From NCBI GenBank assembly GCA_025403435.1, contig CM046344.1, forward strand, positions 23,045,652 through 23,109,651: a stretch of 64,000 nucleotides of DNA. The letters are read 5' to 3'. Origin of the DNA: Artocarpus heterophyllus (Eukaryota; Streptophyta; Magnoliopsida; Rosales; Moraceae). The notes beneath the pieces are model-generated. The model made no database searches, was not told the DNA's origin, and saw nothing but the letters and a program-made list of their open reading frames with translations. This document shows, in pieces, positions 11,845-21,760 of this stretch; position 1 is the stretch's first letter, and every line of letters begins with the position of its first letter. Both the position numbers and the translations under genes were made by a program.

Positions 11845-12641
11845 TGATACGAACCACGCCAAGAACTGACGCGACCCTAACCGAAGTTGGTTTCCAAGAT
11901 CAACTTTCTAACCGGTTTGGATGGAACCGCGACCCGATGCCCAACAAGAAGCACGAACCTTGGTATGTGAGGACGCCACAATCAGCTATGGAGAGACCGA
12001 TTGATAAGTCTTGGTATGTGAGGACGCCACAATCAGCTATGGATGGACTGATTGACAAGTCTATGAACGCCACGGAAATTTTCGATAAGTTCGAATAGTT
12101 TGTTTAGGAACTAAAGAGAATTAAACCTCAAAATTATGTGTTATTACTTGTCTCCAATTGATTGAAATTCGTTACAATATATAGGAGTTCCTATGCGAAT
12201 TTTCAGCTCCTAATTCTCATGGAATTTTGGGAAACTCATTTACCAAATGTCAAATCTAAACTAAATAAGGAAAGTTCCCTTAATGGCTTAAAAGCCTTAC
12301 AATAATAGAAATAACACAAACGCAAAAAGGAAACTAGACATTAAAAGGTCAAAAGCTGATTCTTCTCGCCATGTGTTGCCTCAAAACGGGAAAGTAACTG
12401 AAATGGAAATTACTCATTCCCTTCTAGAGCTTGAATCACGCATTTGTTGGTCTGGTTGTCGCATGCAATTCCCTCAATGGGCCTCCATGCAATAGCTTGA
12501 GCCCAAGTTGCTTGAATCAGCCCAATAAGTGTTTCTTTAAACTTCTTCGCACGAGCTCTTGTAACCGGACCAATGGGAACTTGAATTGGATCTGAATATG
12601 TCTCCCACGTGCTCTTGCTTGTGCTAACGATGTCCTCATCA
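11845..12641 (-). repeat. 5' LTR of the gypsy element
   Basis: It starts TGATACG on the plus strand, ends CATCA, and is followed by the target duplication TCTTG. It contains the 51-bp tandem pair (11960-12061). It also carries a non-translated duplicate of the pol C-terminus (about 12410-12641), which appears as an 85-codon open frame but is only the LTR copy. By eye it differs from 5939-6736 at about 12 positions plus one base. Confidence 0.9.
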
Positions 12642-13501
12642 TCTTGGAAATCATCTTTTATGACCAAGAAAAAATGTTTTCTTACTATTCTTCAACCGTT
12701 TATAAGACGTTTCCTTCATACAAATAGGACAACCAATAGAATTCTTTGCCAAATAACCTGATAAATTGCCATATGTGGAGAAGTTGTTAATTGTCTATAT
12801 CAACATGGTACAGAGTGTGAACGTCTCTTCTCGTTAAGCATCTCTAACTTTGATTCCATTTTCCCATAAGTTCTTTAGGTCCTCGATTAATAATGCCAAG
12901 TACACATTAATGTCATTCTCCGGTTGGTGAGGACCCAAAATCAATAAAGACAACATTAAAAACTTCCGCTTCATGTACATTTTTGGAGAGAGATTGTAGT
13001 TGACAAGTATTATGGGCCAAGTGCTATGCCTACTACTTATGTTACAATGTGGGTTTATTCCATCCATTGACAAAGCAAAATGTATATTTCTTGGATCCAC
13101 ACTAAACTTGGGATGATTGGCTTCAAATGTCTTGCATTGTGATAAATCCATCGGATGTCTAAGCATACCATCGCCTACCTGTTTGTCATGATTTCATGTC
13201 AAATTCTTAGCATACTCTGCGTTTCCGAATAGACCCCTCAAATGTAGTACCAATTGAATGTACCACAACACCTTCATTTGCATTCCATTCGTACTGTCTT
13301 TTAGGTCCTTTCCTTTCTTCCACTTTGACTCTTTACAAACCATGCAATAATTCTCGTCCTCATACTTATTCCTATAAAGAACACAATCATTTTCATAAGC
13401 ATGAGTTTTCTTTACTCCATTATGAAAGTGCTTAAAGTCTTCTTGCCTCATATATACTAGTTGGTAATTTATTACTTTTTGGTAGAAGCCTTCCTAGAAA
13501 T
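12642..13501 (-). pseudogene. TNP2-like CACTA transposase, central part (broken)
   Basis: Minus-strand frames give, from right to left, 'LLPKSNKLPTSIYEARRL' (13432-13501), then 'ENDCVLYRNKYEDENYCMVC' (13194-13451) after a frameshift. Next come 'VDPRNIHFALSMDGINP' and 'HSTWPIILVNYNLSPKMYMK' (12834-13166), then 'LSGYLAKNSIGCPICMKETS' (about 12680-12800). These are the conserved core blocks of plant TNP2 transposases. Stops and shifts separate them. The frame is interrupted at 13501 by copia copy 2 and at 12642 by the gypsy element. Confidence 0.85.
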
Positions 13502-15536
13502 TGTTGGAAACAAAGTGCGCAGCGGAATTTTAAAAATTTTTCATCAGAGTATTTTCCAAAACACATGTTTGACATGTTATATGTATAAATTAAACAGATC
13601 TTACTAACCTCAGTATGCCGAAGAACCTCCGCGACCTGTGTAGAGAAGTAACGTTCCAGAAGAGCCTCAACCAACTGGTCTTCTTTGCTATTCTCTATCC
13701 ACAACCGGAGTGAGTGTGGGCTCACACGTACAGCTCTTCCACCGGTGACTCTCCTTCCAACCAATAGAGAGAACCCAAAGCTAGTGTTCGTGATTTGTGA
13801 ACAAAAGCTCTCAGGGAGTTTTTAGATGCTCACTAGAAGAGTATCACTCTTAATCTCTCAAATTGATCTGAGTAAATCATTAGACTCACTCCCTTTTTAT
13901 ACCTATTGGTCCTTGGGGTCAGTCCATATCAGATTAGGTCTCAAAAATCGAAATAGAATCAAGTTCGGATCAATATCTGATAAGATACGCGTGAAAAACG
14001 CGTAATCTTAGCTGTCGCGGTCGGCATGCCGAACTGTGAGATAGGCAGGCCGAACTGGCCAGTTCGGCAGGCCGAACACGTCATCCGGCATGCCGAACTG
14101 CCGAGAAAAAATCTCCGCGAATCTTTTATTTTCCACCCGAGATTCTAAAGGATAAAGTCTCAGTTTTGATTCAAATAGCCCAATAAAAAAGATATCTGAT
14201 CAAAACAAACTTTATCAAGATAATCTCTAAGAAAATAAATCAATTCACAATAATTCTACAAGTTTATCTTGTTCTAATTGTCCAAAATTAAAACAACCGA
14301 TAAACAGACAAGAATTATCCGAACGCCATAATTCAACAAGTTCATCTTGAACTAATTTCTTACATAATTAATTCAACCGATAAACAGACATGAATTATTT
14401 GATTCTTATAAATTTTAAACCAATCTGATAAATCCGACATAAGTCACCAATTATTGGAAAAGCACGCCGTGTCGTTACAGGATTTTGTGAGCTAGCAAAG
14501 GGGACCAAAATGGACCTATAAAGTTCAAGCTCATGATAACTATGAAACCCAATATCCCAGATATACATTTCACAATTATCAACTCCAACGCTACTCCACT
14601 AAAAGCTTGGAGCTGCACTCTCGAACTTTATAGAATTACGAAGCTCGAGTAGCTAAGTCTCCATGACATATCATAGTGTATCACATCCCCATATGATCAT
14701 CCATAATCGGCTTAAGGACAAGTTCTGTCTTACCTTCCCGATTATTTTTATCTTACGTTCCATTGTCTCACCATTAGAAAACTTACCATCCAAAGATAGT
14801 ATACCATTTGGTTACACCTATGTATCCAAATGGTTGAGCGCTCCAGTTTTCCAATTACAGGACAACGCATATAAGAGGATATCATTACTCCTAAAGAGGA
14901 GCTATGGATTCCATATCTATGAATAACAAGTCTACGCTACCAAGAGTCATGCCTCCAACGTACCGGCATGCTTGCCACTATAGAGATGTGGGAGTCACCC
15001 ATTGGTACATCAAAAGACACAAGTCGAGACAACGGGCCCATTATTCATCTCTGGATTAAGATACAATACAAATGGTTGTCTAAAGTGAATCGATTTGACA
15101 AGACAGAATTATTAATCCAAATCAATTCACTTTATGTCCCGATCCAACACATCGTCACCTATGACAATGCGCCAATGTTTCTATTCACGGAGTCCAACTC
15201 CGATGGCCAAGACAAACCATCTCCCAAAAGGGATATAGACAACATAACAATCTTTACATGAATAAAGCGCCCAACTTTATTCCCTCGATTGCGGATCATA
15301 TATTTTAGACCATCATCTTAAGAGTCGTGTCTACCGCATAATCATCCCATCATATGCCCAACTCTTAAGGTTTAGACTGACAGTCTCAGACTACTGTTTG
15401 CTTATCATACATTCAACAAATATGAACGTAAAGAGGACAATATTTGGTATATATATAAATGAATAAATTCTTTATTGATAAAAATGTCTCCAAAAACGTA
15501 TTACATTTTTACTCCTTAGAGCATACATGTCTAACA
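13502..15536 (-). repeat. 3' LTR of copia copy 2
   Basis: This 2035-bp LTR is almost identical to 21162-23200. It contains the U3 palindrome array at 14021-14096 and a minus-strand TATA box (TATAAAAA) at 13895-13902. Its plus strand has an 87-codon ATG-started frame at 14663-14926, antisense to the element, that recurs in other copies. Confidence 0.95.
14021..14096. repeat. U3 palindrome array, 4 units at 21-22 bp spacing (3' LTR, copy 2)
   Basis: Four 12-bp inverted repeats of the form TCGGC-NN-GCCGA start at 14021 (TCGGCATGCCGA), 14042 (first bases changed), 14064 (TCGGCAGGCCGA) and 14085 (CCGGCATGCCGA). The spacings are 21, 22 and 21 bp. The block is GC-rich within an AT-rich LTR. It lies about 120-200 bp upstream of the TATA box on the element's strand. 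Confidence 0.9.
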
Positions 15537-15548
15537 ATCTCCCACTTG
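15537..15548 (-). other. Polypurine tract of copia copy 2
   Basis: On the minus strand the sequence is CAAGTGGGAGAT, immediately next to the 3' LTR and just after the gag-pol stop codon. It is the plus-strand primer site. Confidence 0.9.
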
Positions 15549-15550
15549 CA

Positions 15551-18500
15551 CTAAGTGAGTAAATACTGCAAATTTCGCATCCCCATAGCTTCCACATGCC
15601 TTTCGAAGACTCTCCCAGAAAGTGTCTTCGTAAATGGATCAGCTAAATTGTCCTCTGACGCGATCTTGCACACCGTGACATGCCCGCTCTCAACGAAGTC
15701 CTTTATCACATGATACTTTCGATCAATATGCTTACTCTTCTTGTGAAATCTTGGTTCCTTAGCATTAGCTACCGCCGCACTGTTATCACAGTACAGTGAT
15801 ACCGCTTTATCTATACCAGGAACTACCTCAAGATCCCCAAGGAACTTGCGGAGCCACACTGCTTCTTTCGAAGCATCACTAGCCGCCACATACTCGGCCT
15901 CCATCGTTGAATCCGAAGTGCAATCTTGCTTCGCACTTCTCCAACTGATGGCACCGCCACCTAGAGTAAACACAAACCCTGAAGTCGATTTCCTAGAATC
16001 CAGGCAGGATTGAAAATCCGAATCAGTGTATCCTAGAGGAGTTAAATCCTCACCCGAATACACAAGCATATACTCACGAGTCCTTCTCAGGTACTTGAAA
16101 ATATGCTTTACCGCAACCCAATGGTTTGGTCCTGGATCCGCCTGAAATCGACTCACAATCCCGACCGCATAGCTAATATCTGGTCGAGTGCAAAGCATGG
16201 CATACATGAGACTACCTACTGCCGAAGCATAAGGCACCTTCTTCATGTATTCTCTTTCTTCATAAGACTTTGGAGAGTCTTTCTTAGAAAGAGTAATTCC
16301 AGACCTAGATGGTTGCCCACCTTTCTTGGAATCCTGCATTGCAAACCTCCTGAGAATTTTATCTAAGTAGCTGGCCTGTGACAAAGCTATCATTTTGTTC
16401 TTCCTATCCCGAAAGATCTGGATACCGAGAACAAAATTAGCCTCACCCAAGTCCTTCATGTCAAACTGCTTGGTCAACCATAATTTGACCGATGACAACG
16501 CCCCATCGTCATTGCCAATTAGCAGAATGTCATCTACATAGAGTAGTAGAAAAACCACCTTCCCATTCTTAATGTGTTTGTAAACACATGGTTCATCCAC
16601 ATTTTGTGAGAACCCATAAGTCTTGATCACTTGATCAAATCTTATGTTCCAAGAACGAGAAGCCTGCTTAAGTCCATAAATAGACTTTAGCAACTTACAA
16701 ACCTTACCCTCTTGACCCGTGACCTTGAACCCGTCTGGTTGTTCCATATAAATGGACTCATCAAGATAGCCATTCAGAAAAGCCGTCTTGACATCCATCT
16801 GCCAAATCTCGTAGTCGAGAGCGGCAGCTATGGACAAGAGAATCCGGATGGACTTTAGCATGGCTACAGGCGAAAAGGTTTCCTCATAATCGATTCCTTC
16901 CTTTTGCGTATAACCCTTAGCTACCAGTCTAGCCTTAAACGTTTCGACCTTTCCATCCACTCCTCTTTTCCTCTTGTAGATCCACTTACACCCTATGGGT
17001 TTTACCCCTTCGGGAAGATCCACAAGCTCCCAGACCCGATTAGTCTCCATAGACTTCATCTCAATGTTCATGGCCTCTGTCCAGAGTCTTGAATCAACAT
17101 CCTCCATAGCTTCTGCGTAAGTATAAGGATCCCTGTCATGTTCATCCGGTTCAGCCAAAAAGACCTCCCCATTGAACATATACCTCTCAGGTTGACGCCC
17201 GATCCTCCCACTACGCCGAAGCCCCTGAGGTTGTTGTTCAGGTTTGTTTGGTTTTTCTACACCGATCGGAATGGTTTCGTTCGGAACCTCCGGAGTAAAC
17301 GGATTACCCCTCAACTCCTCAAGCACCACTTTGCTTTGAGGTTTAAAGTCGTTCATGTAACTCTCCTCAAGGAAAGTTGCATTAGTTGAAACCACGACTT
17401 TATTTTCCTTTGGGTTATAAAAATAACCCCCTTTAGTCCCTTTTGGATATCCTACAAACACGCAAACTTCTAAACGTGCTTCCAACTTATTCGGATCCTT
17501 AAACAGGACATGAGCTGGACATCCCCATATGCGAATATGGTTTAAGGATGTCTTCCGTCTTGTCCACAACTCGTGAGGAGTTTTAGGGACCGATTTTGAA
17601 GGCACATTGTTCAAAAGATAACATGCGGTTTGTAGTGCATATCCCCAAAAGGATAAAGGCAATGATGAATAACTCATCATGGACCGAATCATGTCCAACA
17701 AAGTCCTATTCCTTCTCTCTGCTACGCCATTCTGCTGCGGAGTGCCCGGCGCAGTCAAATGGGATAAAATCCCATTCTCTAACAAGTGTCCCAAGAACTC
17801 ATCAGAAAGGTATTCCCCACCTCGATCTGATCGAAGTGCCTTTATGGGTCTACCCAATTGCTTTTCCACTTCAGCCCGAAACTCCCTGAATTTATCATAA
17901 GTTTCGCTTTTGTGGTGCATTAGGTACACATACCCATATCTAGAGTAATCGTCAATAAAAGTAACGAAGTACTCATACCCTCCTCGTGCCCGGATGTTCA
18001 TCGGTCCGCAAACATCACTATGCACAAGTTCTAGAACCCCTTCGGCCCTATTGCCCTTAGACCCGTATGGTCTTTTGGTCATTTTACCCTCCAAACAAGA
18101 CTCACATTGAGGTATAGATTCCACCTTTAAGTGACTTAAAGGTCCATCCCTTACCAACCTTTGAATCCTATTTAGGTTAATATGGCCAAGGCGCAAATGC
18201 CAAAGATAAGTCTTATTAGAGTGAGAAGTTTTAAGTCTTTTTGAGTTATTATCATTTATCTCAGCATTAAGCAACAAGTCCATCTTAGGTTTGATAAAAT
18301 ATAGATTATTTTGCATCCATCCAGAACAGATAAAAGATTTGTTTTTACGAATCACCACTTTTTCATTAAAAGATACCACGTAGGAGTCTTTAAATAAAGA
18401 AGATACAGAAATTAAATTCCTTTTAAATTTAGGAACATAAAAACAATCTCGTAAAATTAAACTCCTATAATTATCAAAATAAAGATGGACATCTCCCACT

Positions 18501-19504
18501 GCTTCCGCTGAGACCAAGGATCCATCGCCCATCCGAAGCGTTAAGTCTTCACGAAGTAGACTTCTCGTTTCTTTGAATCCCTGCAGAGAAACACAAACAT
18601 GATTAGTTGCACCAGAATCTATGACCCAAATGTCACTGGATTCCTCAACCAAACAAGTTTCTAAATATAGAAGATCACACCTACCTCCCTTGGAAAGGAA
18701 GTCCTTGCAATGCTTCTTTATATGCCCGACCTTACCACAAAAGAAGCACTTAAGCTTCTTTGGGTTCTTCTTCTTCTTCTTCTTGCTCTTGGTAGCAATA
18801 GGAATAGAAGACTTCCCACTCTTGGCCCGTTGTTTCTTTCCATTCCCAGAGTTAGGATTGGAACCAGAAGCAGCTACCAAATTGGCCTCTCCACCAGCAG
18901 GAGACTCCCTGATCAGCAGTTCAAACTCTTGTAACTGTTTCATCAGTTCTGTCAAGGTCATATCCCGTCTATTGCTTAGATTAAAAGTAGCTCTAAACGG
19001 AATAAATTCCTTAGACAGAGTCTCAAAGACCATAGTCATCTGAGTTTTAGCATCGATGTCGGCTCCATTGGTTTGAGCCTCAGCGAGGTAACCCATGACC
19101 AACATCATGTGCTCCTTTACAGATGTCCCCGGTCTCTGTCTACAGTTTAAGAGTTTCCGAAGCGCCCCTTGCCGCTTTGTTATGGCCTGGCCTCCAAACA
19201 TGTCCTCAAGATTATCCAAGATCTGCTTCGCAGTCTCATAATCCTGATGTTGAGCCTGCAGCACGTTATTCATGCTAGCCATAACATAGCAGCGGGCCTG
19301 ATCATTAGCATCTTTCCAGCGTTCGTACGCTTGGAATTGCTCATTACTTGAGTCTCCCGTAGGTTCGGGAGGACAAGGAGTTGTCAGAACATATTTCAGT
19401 TTCTCAAAGGAAAGGACGATGTCCAGGTTCCGTTTCCAATCATTATAGTTCTCACCGGTCAATTGGTTTTTGTCAAGTATCGATGATAAAGCGTTTTTAG
19501 ACAT
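15551..19504 (-). CDS. copia Gag-Pol polyprotein (intact)
   Basis: I choose the ATG at 19504 ([10 protein letters not shown]). A longer frame opens at 19549, but the equivalent upstream stretch has a stop in copy 4, which keeps the MSKNAL start. Numbered from the longer start (1332 residues), Gag ends in a Lys-rich region and a zinc knuckle (Cys268, Cys271, His276, Cys281). Protease has Asp311-Ser-Gly. Integrase has the zinc residues His451, His456, Cys482 and Cys485, and the triad Asp512, Asp575 and Glu611 with 35 residues between the last two. Reverse transcriptase has Asp919 and YVDD at 1004-1007. RNase H has Asp1176, Glu1217 and Asp1255. There are no internal stops and the length is normal for the family. 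One polyprotein supplies capsid, protease, integrase and reverse transcriptase. No envelope gene is present. It is probably transcribed from the 5' LTR promoter at 21558-21565. Confidence 0.95.
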   Translation of the reverse strand: MSKNALSSILDKNQLTGENYNDWKRNLDIVLSFEKLKYVLTTPCPPEPTGDSSNEQFQAYERWKDANDQARCYVMASMNNVLQAQHQDYETAKQILDNLEDMFGGQAITKRQGALRKLLNCRQRPGTSVKEHMMLVMGYLAEAQTNGADIDAKTQMTMVFETLSKEFIPFRATFNLSNRRDMTLTELMKQLQEFELLIRESPAGGEANLVAASGSNPNSGNGKKQRAKSGKSSIPIATKSKKKKKKNPKKLKCFFCGKVGHIKKHCKDFLSKGGRCDLLYLETCLVEESSDIWVIDSGATNHVCVSLQGFKETRSLLREDLTLRMGDGSLVSAEAVGDVHLYFDNYRSLILRDCFYVPKFKRNLISVSSLFKDSYVVSFNEKVVIRKNKSFICSGWMQNNLYFIKPKMDLLLNAEINDNNSKRLKTSHSNKTYLWHLRLGHINLNRIQRLVRDGPLSHLKVESIPQCESCLEGKMTKRPYGSKGNRAEGVLELVHSDVCGPMNIRARGGYEYFVTFIDDYSRYGYVYLMHHKSETYDKFREFRAEVEKQLGRPIKALRSDRGGEYLSDEFLGHLLENGILSHLTAPGTPQQNGVAERRNRTLLDMIRSMMSYSSLPLSFWGYALQTACYLLNNVPSKSVPKTPHELWTRRKTSLNHIRIWGCPAHVLFKDPNKLEARLEVCVFVGYPKGTKGGYFYNPKENKVVVSTNATFLEESYMNDFKPQSKVVLEELRGNPFTPEVPNETIPIGVEKPNKPEQQPQGLRRSGRIGRQPERYMFNGEVFLAEPDEHDRDPYTYAEAMEDVDSRLWTEAMNIEMKSMETNRVWELVDLPEGVKPIGCKWIYKRKRGVDGKVETFKARLVAKGYTQKEGIDYEETFSPVAMLKSIRILLSIAAALDYEIWQMDVKTAFLNGYLDESIYMEQPDGFKVTGQEGKVCKLLKSIYGLKQASRSWNIRFDQVIKTYGFSQNVDEPCVYKHIKNGKVVFLLLYVDDILLIGNDDGALSSVKLWLTKQFDMKDLGEANFVLGIQIFRDRKNKMIALSQASYLDKILRRFAMQDSKKGGQPSRSGITLSKKDSPKSYEEREYMKKVPYASAVGSLMYAMLCTRPDISYAVGIVSRFQADPGPNHWVAVKHIFKYLRRTREYMLVYSGEDLTPLGYTDSDFQSCLDSRKSTSGFVFTLGGGAISWRSAKQDCTSDSTMEAEYVAASDASKEAVWLRKFLGDLEVVPGIDKAVSLYCDNSAAVANAKEPRFHKKSKHIDRKYHVIKDFVESGHVTVCKIASEDNLADPFTKTLSGRVFERHVEAMGMRNLQYLLT

Positions 19505-21146
19505 TTTCAATCTACAATAAAGAATCATATACCAAACATAAGCAAACATATATAATAATTTAGTAAGTTAACACAATCATGTAAAATTATACAAATGTGT
19601 TTATGTGTCAAAACCTTGAAAATATCACAACCTTACAACGATAATTCCCAACTCAGAATTCAACAAGCTCCTAGGGGAGTCATGCCAAATTCAATCAGGA
19701 ACACGGATCCCCTCCTGATTAATATATGCCATCCATGACCCGTATGATCCAGCATATACTAATAATCGTTTCTTTGGCCATTAATTTTATTAACAGAGCT
19801 CCTAGGGGAGGTTAATAATAAAGTTAACGTGAGTGTATAACCACCGTTTTAATATTTTATCCATGATTTATAATCACCACCTAGGGGTGTGCAACCATAA
19901 ATCATACTAAAATACTTTATCCTTTCAGAGATCCAATCTGGTACATGATAGAAATCCCTTCCTAGGGGTTGGGACCATCATGTTCTTCCTATGGACCAAC
20001 GATGGAGGCCTTAGGTTCTCTCTTCGAAAACCTTCTCCCACTCAATCTTTTGAAGTCAAGGTTTTATTTTAAAATTATGCATGAACAATTTTAATATGAG
20101 CGGCACTCCCTATTCTATATGACATGTTATCAATATACATGGTAAATCATATTATAATGCAGACAAGCAAAGCAATCAAGCAAAGCTACAAGCATAATAA
20201 TAATAACCGTAATATTATGGTTCCACCCTAGAGAATAGAAAAAATAAGATTACAAGAGAATAATCGAGACATTTATCGATTCTTCATCCTTGAATCCTCA
20301 AGCTGTATCCTTCTTCATGTAATATCCATCTTCAAGTCCTCAATCCCGTATGAATCGAACACTTCATATTTCCGGTCATATCCAAATTTAATGTTTCTCA
20401 GAATCGTCCCAAAAATAAAATTAAAACTGCACTGAAAAAATCGCACCTTTTCTGGACACCTGGCAGCTCTTGGTCGGCAGGCCGATCTGGGTGATCGGTC
20501 TGCCGATCATGGTGGTTCGGCCTGCCGAACATGAAGGTTCGGCCTGCCGGCAGAGCACCAAAATTTCTGCTCCACTGTCGGCCTGCCGGACCATACGTCC
20601 GGCCTGCCGATCTGTGACCTTCGGCCTGCCGAACTGTGAGGTCCGGCATGCCGACCGAGCAGAAAACCCTCAATCCAGAAAATACAATTTTAATGCAATT
20701 CATCAATTTTATTTTCAACAATTCAAAAACATAAAATTAGAGACTCAGGAAATACCTGGAGGCGCCATCATCTATCTTCAAGATCCGACTTCTCGTTCCG
20801 TCTTCTCCGAATAATTATTTAATTACAAAATTCTTACAAATTAAATAATAATTCCTAGACGGAGATGATAGTCCGCCATCTAATTACATGAAAAACCTAG
20901 ATACAGATTCTAACCTCTAAGGAACCATAACCGGTATTAATTAATTAATAAATAATTAAACAACAATTTAATCAACCATAATTAATTAATAAACATTCAC
21001 CATATAATCCATGACAACATATATATTATATAGAAACCTAGAGTGCCATCTCTCTATAAAATTTAATTCAAGCATTGGAGAGATTAAGATCACAAAATTT
21101 ATGCATATAACATGATCACAAACTTGCAAATTTATGTAAAAACCTC
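19505..21146 (-). other. Long leader of copia copy 2
   Basis: About 1.64 kb separate the primer-binding site from the gag ATG, which is long for a copia element. It has no conserved ORF. It includes a block of short conserved stretches around 'ctaggggag' (about 19665-19990) and the palindrome array at 20474-20654. The same leader is recognisable in copies 1, 4, 5 and 7. Confidence 0.85.
20474..20654. repeat. Leader palindrome array, 8 units at 21-22 bp spacing (copy 2)
   Basis: Twelve-base inverted repeats (consensus TCGGC-NN-GCCGA) start at 20474, 20495, 20517, 20539, 20578, 20599, 20621 and 20643. The spacings are 21, 22, 22, 39, 21, 22 and 22 bp. The plus-strand centre is mostly CT, whereas the LTR array mostly has AG or AT. 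The spacers are unrelated to each other in sequence. The same layout, including the 39-bp gap, is found in copies 4, 5 and 7. Confidence 0.9.
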
Positions 21147-21159
21147 GGCTCTGATACCA
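21147..21159 (-). other. Primer-binding site of copia copy 2
   Basis: On the minus strand this reads TGGTATCAGAGCC, complementary to the 3' end of initiator Met-tRNA. It lies 2 bp from the 5' LTR. Confidence 0.95.
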
Positions 21160-21557
21160 ATTGTTGGAAACAATGTGCGCAGCGGAATTTAAAATTTTTT
21201 TTTTTTATCAGAGTATTTTCCAAAACACATGTTTGACATGTTATATGTATAAATTAAACAGATCTTACTAACCTCAGTATGCCGAAGAACCTCCGCGACC
21301 TGTGTAGAGAAGTAACGTTCCAGAAGAGCCTCAACCAACTGGTCTTCTTTGCTATTCTCTATCCACAACCGGAGTGAGTGTGGGCTCACACGTACAGCTC
21401 TTCCACCGGTGACTCTCCTTCCAACCAATAGAGAGAACCCAAAGCTAGTGTTCGTGATTTGTGAACAAAAGCTCTCAGGGAGTTTTTAGATGCTCACTAG
21501 AAGAGTATCACTCTTAATCTCTCAAATTGATCTGAGTAAATCATTAGACTCACTCCC

Positions 21558-21565
21558 TTTTTATA
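21558..21565 (-). promoter_or_regulatory. TATA box of the copia 5' LTR
   Basis: On the minus strand it reads GGTATAAAAAGGGAG. Transcription would start about 25-35 bp downstream (near 21530), giving about 370 bp of R plus U5. The same box is at 13895-13902 in the 3' LTR. The start site is an inference from plant core-promoter spacing. Confidence 0.7.
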
Positions 21566-21684
21566 CCTATTGGTCCTTGGGGTCAGTCCATATCAGATTA
21601 GGTCTCAAAAATCGAAATAGAATCAAGTTCGGATCAATATCTGATAAGATACGCGTGAAAAACGCGTAATCTTAGCTGTCGCGG

Positions 21685-21760
21685 TCGGCATGCCGAACTG
21701 TGAGATAGGCAGGCCGAACTGGCCAGTTCGGCAGGCCGAACACGTCATCCGGCATGCCGA
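21685..21760. repeat. U3 palindrome array of the 5' LTR (copy 2)
   Basis: This is the same four-unit array as at 14021-14096, with identical spacing. It lies about 120-195 bp upstream of the TATA box of the LTR that would drive transcription. Confidence 0.9.

Larger units (their letters stand above)
5939..12641 (-). mobile_element. Ty3/gypsy LTR retrotransposon, CRM-like chromovirus
   Basis: This 6.7 kb element has two ~797 bp LTRs (5939-6736 and 11845-12641). It has a Met-tRNA primer-binding site at 11831-11842, a polypurine tract at 6737-6749, and a single gag-pro-pol frame on the minus strand. TCTTG flanks both sides (5934-5938 and 12642-12646), a 5-bp target duplication in the CACTA transposase. 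By eye the LTRs differ by about 12 substitutions and one indel (about 1.5%). Three nonsense codons interrupt the frame, so this copy is not autonomous. Assignment to the CRM clade rests on the protease, integrase and C-terminal sequence and on the ORF ending inside the 3' LTR, recognised from memory rather than by a search. Confidence 0.9.

Noticed and set aside
12410..12667. 85-codon frame identical to the pol C-terminus
   Set aside because: It is the 5' LTR duplicate of the pol tail that lies in the 3' LTR. It has no start of its own.
13554..13764. Sense-strand frame in the LTR, recurring in most copies, that looked like a conserved upstream ORF
   Set aside because: The frame opens with TTG (as do the copies at 59624 and others), which is not a normal start in plants. 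The recurrence is explained by LTR copying.
16103..17900. Several plus-strand ORFs opposite copia pol
   Set aside because: They are antisense readings of the gag-pol frame with no support of their own.
20474..20654. CRISPR-like array
   Set aside because: The units are 12-bp palindromes at 21-22 bp, the genome is plant, and no cas genes or long repeats are present.
20398..20814. ORFs on both strands across the palindrome array
   Set aside because: The GC-rich inverted repeats contain few stop codons in any frame. The peptides (Arg, Pro and Gly rich) are a by-product.
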